A stretch of 23,882 nucleotides of DNA from a virus. The position numbers and the translations under genes are program-made. Of the stretch, positions 7,065 through 13,684 are shown piece by piece. A model generated the notes under the pieces. It ran no database searches. It was not told where the DNA came from and worked only from the letters and a program-made list of their open reading frames with translations. Location of the stretch: positions 1 through 23,882 of IMG/VR virus record IMGVR_UViG_3300047316_000386. The stretch is one strand, 5' to 3'. Within the stretch, counting starts at the first letter, position 1. Every line of letters starts with the position of its first letter.

Positions 7065-7252
7065 AGAGGCGACCGATCCGCGTGTTTTATTCTGTGCTCT
7101 CGCAACGGTTCTTCGCCACCCGGGCATGGAAAGAGGTGCGTCCTGGGCTCGTAGAATGCACTGGCGAGCGGTTCGACGTTACCGATGATGTCGCCAATCT
7201 CGTCAAGGAACACGGCATCGTCTTCAAAAAACGGGAGGAGCAGAAGGCATGA
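7061..7252 (+). CDS. Small basic protein of unknown function
   Basis: A 63-residue basic protein (begins MKRRPIRVFY, ends KKREEQKA). No domain is recognised. Alternating hydrophobic residues near VFYSVLSQRFFA and a short region GERFDVTDDVANLV suggest a small beta/alpha fold. It starts within the polymerase stop (ATGA overlap) and ends with the same overlap to the next gene, so it is translated as part of the early operon. Such polymerase-trailing small genes are common in phages and usually uncharacterised. Confidence 0.65.
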   Translation: MKRRPIRVFYSVLSQRFFATRAWKEVRPGLVECTGERFDVTDDVANLVKEHGIVFKKREEQKA

Positions 7253-7455
7253 CACCGACTGAAACCCGGCGCCTGACTTTGACGACCATCGAGCTCTGCG
7301 ACGCGGCGAGCATGCTGTCGTCGGCGGCCCTGGCCGCGAACGACGACCAATGCCGCCGCGAGATGGCGCGCGCCAGGCTGCATGTGGAAGCGGCGGTGCA
7401 GCGGCTGGGGGTGCTGATCGATGGCGACCAAACGGCGGCCGGGGGGCAGGCATGA
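7249..7455 (+). CDS. Small helical protein of unknown function
   Basis: A 68-residue Ala-rich, almost wholly helical protein with two cysteines. The first 60 residues look like two amphipathic helices and could form a coiled-coil or small bundle. A strong GGGAGGAG ribosome site precedes the ATG. The stop and start overlaps with both neighbours are ATGA. No function can be assigned; the start and frame are supported by the overlap chain. Confidence 0.65.
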   Translation: MTPTETRRLTLTTIELCDAASMLSSAALAANDDQCRREMARARLHVEAAVQRLGVLIDGDQTAAGGQA

Positions 7456-7718
7456 CAGAGCCAGAAATGGTTGACCGGGTGGCACGGGCTATGATGGCGC
7501 GAAGCATCCCGCAGACATGGAAAGAATGGCAGCTGCTTGCGCGTCATGTCATCGAAACGATGCACGAGCCGACGCCGATGATGTTCATGTGCGGTGGGAA
7601 TGCCGAGCCATATAACCGGACACAAACCGGCCGCATGCGGGGGCGACGGATTGGCGACAAGCCCGCCCGGGATTGCTGGAAGATCATGATCGCTACGGCG
7701 CTCGAGCGCCATCTCTGA
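7452..7718 (+). CDS. Small phage protein of unknown function
   Basis: An 88-residue protein with a pattern often seen in small proteins of alphaproteobacterial phages: an N-terminal helix EPEMVDRVARAMM, a segment ARHVIETMHEPTPMM, and a closing WKIMIATAL helix. This resembles the repeated 'VARA...ARAAIEAMREPT...W..MI.AAL' layout I associate with uncharacterised phage and prophage ORFs; the family name is not known to me. ATG 7452 overlaps the upstream stop by four bases, which selects this start over a longer GTG-initiated frame from 7350. Confidence 0.65.
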   Translation: MTEPEMVDRVARAMMARSIPQTWKEWQLLARHVIETMHEPTPMMFMCGGNAEPYNRTQTGRMRGRRIGDKPARDCWKIMIATALERHL

Positions 7719-7735
7719 ATGTTGGAGATCAGCTC

Positions 7736-7960
7736 ATGACCGAGCGCCAGGCGTGGCTCGAGGCCTATCGCGCCGAGTTCCGGCGCTTCGCCTGCGATCG
7801 CCAGGGGTGGGAGCAGATCGATGCCGGCGCCTGGGCGCAGATGCTCTCCGACCATGCGCTGGGGTCATACTACCAGCACGGGCTCTCGCCCGAGGAGGCG
7901 GCACAGACTGACGTGCTCGCGTGCGAAGAGGACAACACGCGTTGCACTAACAACCATTAA
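7736..7960 (+). CDS. Small protein, last gene of the early operon
   Basis: A 74-residue acidic protein, mostly helical (TERQAWLEAYRAEFRRFAC, then SPEEAAQTDVLACEED), with no recognised domain. ATG 7736 is chosen because GGAG lies nine bases upstream and because the longer frame from 7673 would overlap the previous gene. It is the last gene before the noncoding segment with the large inverted repeat. Confidence 0.6.
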   Translation: MTERQAWLEAYRAEFRRFACDRQGWEQIDAGAWAQMLSDHALGSYYQHGLSPEEAAQTDVLACEEDNTRCTNNH

Positions 7961-7966
7961 GTCAGC

Positions 7967-8006
7967 TTTGGACCCCGGGGTTCACTGGGGTCCACCGGGG
8001 TCCAAA
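7967..8006. repeat. Perfect 12-base inverted repeat (stem-loop) after the early operon
   Basis: Arms TTTGGACCCCGG (7967-7978) and CCGGGGTCCAAA (7995-8006) are exact complements around a 16-base loop that itself contains a further GGGGTCCA (7987-7994), allowing an alternative smaller hairpin. It begins six bases after the last early gene. It lacks the T-run of a classical intrinsic terminator on the plus strand (AAAAACC follows), so it may stop transcription by another route or bind protein. Confidence 0.7.
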
Positions 8007-8068
8007 AACCTCGCTGCAGGCCCCGGATTTTCTCGGGTTCGCTATTGTCTCGTAGAGTTTGCGGGGTG

Positions 8069-8083
8069 TTGCAACGTGCGCAA
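8069..8083 (-). repeat. Minus-strand copy of the operator-like repeat
   Basis: Read on the minus strand this is TTGCGC-ACG-TTGCAA, matching the TTGCRC-N3-TTGCGC layout of 259-273, 293-307 and 354-368 with the same nine-base spacing; the second hexamer differs at its last two bases. It is weaker evidence than the three left-hand copies. Confidence 0.4.
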
Positions 8084-8107
8084 AGAGCGCATAAACACTA
8101 CCTTCCT

Positions 8108-8128
8108 GCGCAACCAGTGCGGTTGCGC
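8108..8128. repeat. Perfect inverted repeat GCGCAACC-N5-GGTTGCGC
   Basis: Eight-base perfect arms (8108-8115, 8121-8128) around AGTGC. It is a near-copy of the palindrome at 323-342, sharing CAACC-spacer-GGTTG and the flanking GC. The arms include TTGCGC on both strands, linking it to the hexamers of the early control region. Confidence 0.6.
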
Positions 8129-8197
8129 GCATCAATTTCGAGTTCTCGTGGGGTCTAAAATGTTGACAATGGTGACGGGGGTCGTGGGGTCCAAACG

Positions 8198-8371
8198 TTA
8201 GAGGTAGCCCGTCAGCCAGAGCACCAGCAGGATCACCAGCAGGATGCCGATCACGCTGGTGCCGCCGTAATACCCCCCGGGGTAGCTCGACTGCCACCCG
8301 CCGTGATAGCCGAGCCCGCCGAACAGCAGCAGCACGACGAGCAGGATGACGATGATGGTTACGATGTTCAT
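8198..8371 (-). CDS. Small membrane protein, DUF3309-like
   Basis: A 57-residue protein made of two hydrophobic helices (about residues 3-22 and 38-56) joined by a Gly/Tyr-rich loop (GGLGYHGGWQ, then YPGGYYGG). This layout is that of the DUF3309 group of tiny membrane proteins found in many alpha- and betaproteobacteria. ATG 8371 is supported by GGAGG five bases upstream; longer frames add non-hydrophobic sequence without a ribosome site. It is the only leftward gene between two rightward operons, so it is transcribed on its own, and may be a gene expressed from the prophage or an acquired host gene. Function is unknown; a holin-like role is possible only by size and topology. Confidence 0.8.
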   Translation of the reverse strand: MNIVTIIVILLVVLLLFGGLGYHGGWQSSYPGGYYGGTSVIGILLVILLVLWLTGYL

Positions 8372-8417
8372 GACAACCTCCAGAAGACAGACCCCATGAC
8401 CGTGATGGATCGCCGAG

Positions 8418-8720
8418 ATGTATGACGCCCTGATCGAGGCCGGGGCAACTGAAGCGAAGGCGAGGAAGGCCGCCGAGGTCATCGCCGACTACGACAGCCG
8501 GCTGGCCGCCATCGACGCCAAGCTGTCGGTCGCCTTATGGGCCGGCGGGCTGCTGTTCGCCCTCCCGCGCCCCCGCTTCCTGACGTGGCTGACACGCTGC
8601 GACCTGTGGCTGGAGGCGCGGTTCCTGCCGAAGCTCGATGTGTCTGAGGCGGCGACGCTGTATCGTGCGGGGCTGAGCATCGATGAGGTGCTGGAGCGCC
8701 AGCAAGGAGAAAGGCCATGA
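8418..8720 (+). CDS. Small protein with DUF1640-like helix and hydrophobic segment
   Basis: A 100-residue protein opening the rightward accessory cassette. Residues 1-36 (DALIEAGATEAKARKAAE, then DSRLAAIDAKL) resemble the start of DUF1640-type coiled-coil membrane proteins. A short hydrophobic stretch (about 37-49, VALWAGGLLFAL) follows, then an amphipathic Trp/Arg-rich part and a C-terminal segment with SEAATLYRAGLSIDEVLE. It may associate with the membrane. The start has no clear ribosome site, and the gene diverges from 8371 over only 46 bases, so the promoter is unclear. The stop overlaps the next ATG (ATGA), which supports this strand over an opposing 88-codon frame. Confidence 0.6.
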   Translation: MYDALIEAGATEAKARKAAEVIADYDSRLAAIDAKLSVALWAGGLLFALPRPRFLTWLTRCDLWLEARFLPKLDVSEAATLYRAGLSIDEVLERQQGERP

Positions 8721-9127
8721 CCCCCGAGCGTGAACTGCTGGGCATCGAATGGGAACTTGAGCGGCGCCTTGGCCCCGAGTGGCGCGTTCAGTTCGGCAGC
8801 GCGCCAGATGCGCTAGATGCGCTGTTTCGTCATGAGCACGCGCTGGGACATATGCCGCGCTGTGGGCGCAAGTGGTTCGCCGATGCTGATTATGAGCGGC
8901 TGGTGAAAGCGGCGCAGCAAAGCCGGCTCGTTATGCAATTCATGCAGACTGTGGAGCATATCTACTCTGGGAAGGACTTTGTTGCCTTCGCGGCGCAGGC
9001 AATTCTCCAAGCAGCCACCGTGATTGAGCAGTACGAGAAGCACGCGCTGGATGTCCTGATGCGGCATCCCCTCCCGCAGGTTCTGGAAAAATCTACAGAG
9101 CGTGTGACTGCGCGGGAGGCGAAGTGA
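8717..9127 (+). CDS. Protein of unknown function (accessory cassette)
   Basis: A 136-residue, mostly helical protein without a recognised domain. The N-terminal part (TPERELLGIEWELERRLGPE) and the long helical C-terminal half suggest an all-alpha fold. AAGGAG with good spacing supports ATG 8717, which overlaps the upstream stop. Its stop shares a base with the next ATG (TGATG). Context places it in a chain of five coupled genes. Confidence 0.65.
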   Translation: MTPERELLGIEWELERRLGPEWRVQFGSAPDALDALFRHEHALGHMPRCGRKWFADADYERLVKAAQQSRLVMQFMQTVEHIYSGKDFVAFAAQAILQAATVIEQYEKHALDVLMRHPLPQVLEKSTERVTAREAK

Positions 9128-9450
9128 TGGCGAACCATGAGCCTATGCTCGGTTGGCATTTTTGTGCTAGCGCTCTTAGAGACGGTCGGCCCATTCCACC
9201 CGACGGGGAGACGCTGATCTACGACGGGCCGCTTGAAATGTGCGTCACCGGCCTGCACGCCAGCGAGCGAATTATCGACGCGCTGCAATACGCGCCCGGA
9301 AATACGATCTGCCGCGTCGAGTGTAGAGGCAAGATCGCCGCCGTGCTTGGCAGTCAGGCGCTGCTGTGGACGGGCATGGGCCGGATCGACGGCAACCTCG
9401 CCCAGATCAGCGGGCAGCTCGCCCACATCGAGCAGACGGTGGCGCGGTGA
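9127..9450 (+). CDS. DUF7666-like phage protein with C-terminal extension
   Basis: A 107-residue protein. Residues 7-68 (LGWHFCASALRDGRP, then DGETLIYDGPLEMC, GLHAS, DALQYAPG and ICRVEC) follow the consensus I associate with the phage DUF7666 domain: an initial W-H-F, a DG-P-x-x-C turn, GLHAS and DALxYAPG. The usual C-terminal part is missing; after residue 70 the chain turns into a helical extension ending in repeated hydrophobic-polar residues (NLAQISGQLAHIEQ) suited to a coiled coil. This may be a truncation and fusion. ATG 9127 has GGGAGG seven bases upstream and is preferred over GTG 9124. Function is unknown. Confidence 0.7.
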   Translation: MANHEPMLGWHFCASALRDGRPIPPDGETLIYDGPLEMCVTGLHASERIIDALQYAPGNTICRVECRGKIAAVLGSQALLWTGMGRIDGNLAQISGQLAHIEQTVAR

Positions 9451-9692
9451 GTGACATCCCCGCCGACTGGCGTGGCCAGCTTGATCTGCGGGCTGAGATT
9501 GCGCGCATCGACCGCGAGCGGGCTGAAACCGCCAAGCTCGCAGAAGAGGCGCGGAAGTTCGTCGCCGAGCACGACAAGCTGATCGCCGAGGGGCGCAAAT
9601 ATGAGCGCGACCGCTGGCTTGCCCCTCTGGTTCTGGCCGCGTCACTGCTGGGCGGCGTCCTCGTGGCCATCGTCAGCCACTTCTGGAGGTGA
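9447..9692 (+). CDS. Coiled-coil protein with C-terminal membrane anchor
   Basis: An 81-residue protein. Residues about 15-52 are charged and heptad-like (AEIARIDRERAETAKLAEEA), consistent with a coiled coil; residues 58-77 (LAPLVLAASLLGGVLVAIVS) form one membrane helix near the C-terminus. The topology is a soluble coil anchored by its tail. GTG 9447 overlaps the upstream stop as GTGA. The previous gene also ends in a coil-like segment, so the two products could pair. A lysis or exclusion role is possible but not shown. Confidence 0.7.
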   Translation: MSDIPADWRGQLDLRAEIARIDRERAETAKLAEEARKFVAEHDKLIAEGRKYERDRWLAPLVLAASLLGGVLVAIVSHFWR

Positions 9693-9699
9693 CACGGTG

Positions 9700-9945
9700 A
9701 TGCACATCCTGATCGGCGGCGCCTTGGCGGCGGTCCTCGGCTATTTCTGGCTCATCGGCCATTGGTATGCCCGCGTGCTGATGTTCCTGGTGGTGGGCGC
9801 GGCGTTCGCATTCACCCTCGGTGTCCTGTTCGCTCCGACAGGCGGCGCCGTCATTGGCGTGATCATCGGCTTGGTGATTGCGTGGTTCGTCGCCGGCATT
9901 CCGATCTATTATTGGCGCAACCGCATCCGGCAGATTTATGGCTGA
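9700..9945 (+). CDS. Small three-helix membrane protein
   Basis: An 81-residue hydrophobic protein with three probable membrane helices at about residues 2-20, 24-45 and 48-70, and a basic tail (WRNRIRQIY) likely cytoplasmic. Size and topology fit a class I holin or a superinfection-exclusion type protein, but no specific family is recognised. A GGAGG at 9685-9689 serves either ATG 9700 or an adjacent in-frame GTG at 9697. It ends three bases before the stop of the oppositely oriented late operon, with no visible terminator between them. Confidence 0.7.
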   Translation: MHILIGGALAAVLGYFWLIGHWYARVLMFLVVGAAFAFTLGVLFAPTGGAVIGVIIGLVIAWFVAGIPIYYWRNRIRQIYG

Positions 9946-9948
9946 TTG

Positions 9949-12156
9949 CTAGGGCGGGGCGTTCGGGTTGATCAGCGGGTTCGGTGGGTGCAACAACTCC
10001 TGCGCGCGAGCTCGCGTTCGCGCCTGCGCCCGGGCGGCCCGGGCTGGTTCAGCGGCACCCTGGAGCGCCTTCACGACTACGCTGCCCCAGCCCGGTGAGA
10101 TGTAGTTTGCCACCCCGTGCGCAGCCCACCCGGGACCGTGGCGCTTCAACATATCCATGACGTTCGGCAACGTATCGCTGCCGGGGGCGCGCGCCAGCTC
10201 CGACGCCGTCGCCACGCGGCGCAGATCATCGCGCACGTTCCACAGCCGTTGCATCTGCTCGTCGGTGATCGATTTGTAGGGGTTCAAATCGGTCGAGGGC
10301 GTCTTCCGCATGTCGACCACGTTTTTCATGAAACGCTGGAAGTCACTAAAGCGGACGGGCGTCGTGGTCTGGCTCAGCATGCCGCGCGTCTTATCTTGCA
10401 ACACCTGCATCGCCTCAATCTTCTGCGCGTGCGATCGGTAGGTGTTGACCATGTCCGCGTAGCCGGGCGCCATTTTCTCGATCTCGCCGTCGAGAACGTC
10501 CGAGATGGTGCGCAGCTGGTGCCCCTCGTAGTGCAGGTTGGGGTCTTCCGCCGCCATCCGTTTGTCGGTGAGCCGGTCGATGCTGCGGCGCAGCCCCCAC
10601 GCCTCCTGCGGGTGCATCTCTTTCGGGGTGCCATCGGGGTTGGTCAGCCGGTCGCGTAGATCGCCTAACACCTTCTGCAGCTGCGGGTTTTGACGGTTCT
10701 CGGGAATGGCGAGCGTTTTGTCGATCTGCTCGAGGAGCGGGCGCATGGAGACATCGCCCCGCACGTTGTCCTCGCCGAACACACGCGGCTTGGCTTCCTC
10801 GATAGCGGTCTTTTGCGCCTGCTCCTCGTTATGAACGCTGACCTCGTCGCCGGTCGTGTCCTTGAGGTGCCCACGCCGCAGCTCGTCGTTGCGCTGCGCC
10901 GTCGCCTTGATGTCCTGCGACACCGCCGTGTCCTCGCCCCCGGCAGATTTCAGCTCGCGCGCCAGCTCGGCCGTGAGCTCCTGCTCGGCAGCGCTGACGG
11001 TGACGCCCGAGATGTAGGCGTTGCGATCGGGCACGCCGATCTCGCTGTTCTCCATCAGCTTCCGGCCCTCGGCGGAAGCGCGATACGCTGCCGTCTCCTC
11101 GGGCGTGAACGTCGCCAGCTGCGGCGGCGTGACCATTGCCCCCGCCGGCTGTGGTTGGCCCGGCGCGCCGCCTGGCGCTGGCGCAGGGGCCCCCGGCGGC
11201 GGCTTACCCGCCGCAGCCGCCTCACGCTCGGCCAGCGGCACGGAGCTCAGGGGGCGGCTGAACCCTGTCGGCCTGGCGCCGAACGCCTGCGCCGCAGCGG
11301 AAACCTCCGGGGTGACCCCGAACGTGCCGGTGACGGGGTTGAGGGTCGCAGCTTCCGCGATCGGCTCCGTCGCGCCGTAGAGTGGCGTGCGCAGCATGTT
11401 CGGCATCGCCATCCGGATTTCGCCGGTCTTCGTGTCGCGGGCCAGCGGCAGCACGTCGCCATATTCTGTGTCTGGCGCCGGGGCCAGCCAATTGTGGAGC
11501 GAGCCCGCCGCGCGATAGCTCTCGCCGATCGCCTGCCCGGCCGCGACGTCGGGAGTGTCTGGGCCGATCGGGCGGCCGTAGTCGTCGAAGCGCGGTGTAG
11601 GACCCGGCGGCGGGGTCGCCGCCGCTGCCGGCGCGAGCCCCTCCATGCGGCGCAGCAGATCATCGCCAGACGGCCCTTCGCCCTGAGCGGGTGCCGGTGT
11701 CGCTCCCGCCGCTGCACCGCCCCCAGTGCCCGCCGCAGGGGCAAGACGGTCCATCCGCTTCTGGAGGTCGTCGGCGCTGGGTCCGGTATCGGCCACGGCG
11801 GGCTTCCCGCTCAGTTCGAAATGCATCGGGTCGCGCGTGTCGCCCGACCATGTGCCACCCCAGGTCAACCCGTGCGCGGCGGCGAGATCATTGACATTCG
11901 CCGGCAGGTCGCTGGTGGTCTTGGCGCCGCGCGCGTTGCTGGCCGGGTTGATGTCGATCGCATGCCCGAAGGAATGCTGTGACGGCGTGTCGGTGCCGGC
12001 GATGTTGCGCGGGTTGTAGCCGCCGCTGCTCTTCGCATCGATCTTGTATCCGGCACCCTCGAGGTCGGCGAGGAAGCCGCCGAACGCGTCCGCAGCATCC
12101 TTCGCGACGGTGAACTTGACGCCCGACGGCGAGGTGATCTGCGTGAGGTCCGGCAT
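9949..12156 (-). CDS. Virion ejection protein with N-terminal M15 peptidase domain
   Basis: A 735-residue protein, last gene of the late operon. Residues about 1-118 are a peptidase M15 (VanY/D-Ala-D-Ala carboxypeptidase-like) domain: SxGGYNxR at 43-50, S59-x-H61-SFGHAID68 (zinc ligands H61 and D68) and DPMH112-FE (third zinc ligand H112). The remainder has Pro/Ala/Gly-rich linkers (about 119-200 and 315-345), then a long helical region with many charged residues and a basic Ala/Arg-rich tail (ARAQARTRARAQ). This is the layout of a large internal virion protein that carries a peptidoglycan-cutting domain, used to open the cell wall during DNA entry. In position it corresponds to P22 gp16. A free endolysin role cannot be excluded. 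It starts one base after the upstream stop. Confidence 0.85.
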   Translation of the reverse strand: MPDLTQITSPSGVKFTVAKDAADAFGGFLADLEGAGYKIDAKSSGGYNPRNIAGTDTPSQHSFGHAIDINPASNARGAKTTSDLPANVNDLAAAHGLTWGGTWSGDTRDPMHFELSGKPAVADTGPSADDLQKRMDRLAPAAGTGGGAAAGATPAPAQGEGPSGDDLLRRMEGLAPAAAATPPPGPTPRFDDYGRPIGPDTPDVAAGQAIGESYRAAGSLHNWLAPAPDTEYGDVLPLARDTKTGEIRMAMPNMLRTPLYGATEPIAEAATLNPVTGTFGVTPEVSAAAQAFGARPTGFSRPLSSVPLAEREAAAAGKPPPGAPAPAPGGAPGQPQPAGAMVTPPQLATFTPEETAAYRASAEGRKLMENSEIGVPDRNAYISGVTVSAAEQELTAELARELKSAGGEDTAVSQDIKATAQRNDELRRGHLKDTTGDEVSVHNEEQAQKTAIEEAKPRVFGEDNVRGDVSMRPLLEQIDKTLAIPENRQNPQLQKVLGDLRDRLTNPDGTPKEMHPQEAWGLRRSIDRLTDKRMAAEDPNLHYEGHQLRTISDVLDGEIEKMAPGYADMVNTYRSHAQKIEAMQVLQDKTRGMLSQTTTPVRFSDFQRFMKNVVDMRKTPSTDLNPYKSITDEQMQRLWNVRDDLRRVATASELARAPGSDTLPNVMDMLKRHGPGWAAHGVANYISPGWGSVVVKALQGAAEPARAARAQARTRARAQELLHPPNPLINPNAPP

Positions 12157-12157
12157 G

Positions 12158-13684
12158 TCAGTGCGGCATCGCCGAGAGGGACATCAAGCCCGGCGTCTTC
12201 TCGACAAGGTCGAGCGTCTTGCCGAACCGGATGCGCTCGTCCTTGGTCATCCCGTTCACCATCTTGGTCCGCTGCTCCGGCGTCAGCATGTCGAACATGA
12301 ATGCGCGCGGATCGTGCGTGTTCTGCCAGTCATTCAGGAACCGGGTATAATTCTGCGGATGCCCGTCGGTCTGCTCGAAATCTGACATCGCCATCTGCTT
12401 CATCCGCTCCATGGCGATCAGCGGCTTGACGACGTCCTTGTTAGCGATCGTTGACAGGTGCGAGCTCGGGTTGCCGCTGATCGCCGACGCCAGCGCCTGG
12501 TCGGATCGACCGGACATCCCCTGAGCGTTGACATACTGCTGCATATATTTGGCGACCTTGTCATAGTCGGCCTGCTGGATCGTCTGCGCGTCCCAGCCCA
12601 TGCTCGTGGCTGCCGTCATCAGGAAGCTTTTCGCCCGGTTGAGGGCATCAGCCCCCTGACCGGTGGTGACATCTCCCGACGCAAGGATCGACTGCACCTG
12701 CGCGAGCGGGAAGAGCCGCTGCTGGAACGTCGTCGTGGCCTCCTTGTCCCGCGCGTAGAGGTCGCTGCTCGCCTTCCAGCGCGCCTCGTCATCCGGCCGG
12801 GGGCCGGTCAGCACCGGGGGCGTGGGGGTCGCGGCCGGGGCGCCTGGCGCGGGTGCTGCGGTGGCGCCTGACGTTGCAGCGGGGCCGGGAGGCGGCGCCC
12901 CCACACCGAAGTTGCCGGGCGGCGCCAGCTTGAGCCGCTGCAGCAGCTGCCCTTGTGTGATCGCCTCGGGCTGACCGGTGTCAGGGTTGCGGTAGCCTTG
13001 AACGGGCGCGTTCCACTGCTCGGCCGTCAGTCCGAGCGGGATCGCCGCCCCCGAGGGTGTCCGCAGCCCGCCGCCTTGATCCGGTGGAGCCTGCGTGGTG
13101 CCAACGATCTGACCACCCTGGTTGATCGTGGTGGGCGTGCCGACGCGCGTGTGAAACTGGTCCATGGCGCTGCTGGCCGCCAGGTTCATCTGTTTGACGT
13201 AGGCCGGAACGTCGGCATCGTTCTGCGGCACCGCCGCCATCTCTTCATCGACGCCGGGGGCGCCTGCCGCCTTCAGGCGGCCGAGCACCGCCATGACCTG
13301 GGCCCGCGTCGCGTTCTCCGGCAGTCCGCCGACGGCACCATAGGTCATGCCGAGGAGCGTATGCGCGCGGGCGAGCTGCTCGGTCGTGCGTGCCGACGCG
13401 CCCTCGGTCGCGCCGGCCATGCCCATCGGCATGCGCGGGTCCTTGGCGGCGAGCGCCGTCGCCTTTGAGTAGTCGACCGCGCCAGTGTTGGGGTCGGTCG
13501 ACTGCTGCAACGCCTCACCCCACGCCTGCTGCGATTGCAGCGCGCGCATGCGCATGACGCCCTGCGCCGCCTCGGTGGCGCGCGAGATCGAGCCCAGCAT
13601 GTTGACCTGCGGCGGGTTAGCGAGGCTGTCGATCACGCTGGCGTTGTGCTGCGCACCAATCAGGGCGTTGATGCTGTCGCTCAT
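12158..13684 (-). CDS. Putative internal virion / DNA-ejection protein
   Basis: A 508-residue protein, mainly helical and Ala/Met/Gln-rich, with a Pro/Ala/Gly-rich low-complexity linker at about residues 260-300 separating two helical halves. No catalytic motif is seen. It lies between a gp7-like gene and the M15-bearing ejection protein, which is the position of P22 gp20, so a role as an ejection protein passing from the capsid into the cell envelope is likely. Direct family assignment is not possible by eye. The start overlaps the upstream stop by one base (TAATG); the ribosome site is weak, consistent with translational coupling. Confidence 0.7.
   Translation of the reverse strand: MSDSINALIGAQHNASVIDSLANPPQVNMLGSISRATEAAQGVMRMRALQSQQAWGEALQQSTDPNTGAVDYSKATALAAKDPRMPMGMAGATEGASARTTEQLARAHTLLGMTYGAVGGLPENATRAQVMAVLGRLKAAGAPGVDEEMAAVPQNDADVPAYVKQMNLAASSAMDQFHTRVGTPTTINQGGQIVGTTQAPPDQGGGLRTPSGAAIPLGLTAEQWNAPVQGYRNPDTGQPEAITQGQLLQRLKLAPPGNFGVGAPPPGPAATSGATAAPAPGAPAATPTPPVLTGPRPDDEARWKASSDLYARDKEATTTFQQRLFPLAQVQSILASGDVTTGQGADALNRAKSFLMTAATSMGWDAQTIQQADYDKVAKYMQQYVNAQGMSGRSDQALASAISGNPSSHLSTIANKDVVKPLIAMERMKQMAMSDFEQTDGHPQNYTRFLNDWQNTHDPRAFMFDMLTPEQRTKMVNGMTKDERIRFGKTLDLVEKTPGLMSLSAMPH

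Larger units (their letters stand above)
7961..8197. promoter_or_regulatory. Noncoding segment between convergent early operon and small membrane gene
   Basis: No credible gene is found here. The segment lies between two genes that point at each other, so transcription should end in or near it. It holds five GGGGTCCAAA-like elements, a 12-base inverted repeat, and two palindromic elements related to the repressor-side repeats at 227-392. A TTGACA at 8163-8168 is present but lacks a matching -10 element. Candidate roles are termination, operator, replication origin or attachment site; the sequence alone does not decide. Confidence 0.55.

Noticed and set aside
7967-8006. Classical intrinsic terminator
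   Set aside because: The stem is strong and well placed, but the T-run expected after the stem is absent on the plus strand (AAAAACC follows) and on the minus strand.
8030-8060. tRNA 3'-end-like sequence (CGGGTTCG)
   Set aside because: No matching acceptor, D or anticodon stems surround it, so neither a tRNA gene nor a tRNA-derived attachment site can be supported.
8163-8195. Promoter with TTGACA at 8163-8168
   Set aside because: No TATAAT-like hexamer occurs 16-18 bases downstream; the DNA there is G-rich.
8479-8745. Leftward frame opposite the first accessory-cassette gene
   Set aside because: Arg/Ser/Ala-rich with no motif; the plus-strand gene here is linked to its neighbour by an ATGA overlap and a strong downstream ribosome site.
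10690-11982. Long rightward open frame of 430 codons
   Set aside because: It is antisense to the M15 ejection protein; its Arg/Leu/Gly-rich sequence without recognisable motifs indicates a GC-driven shadow frame.
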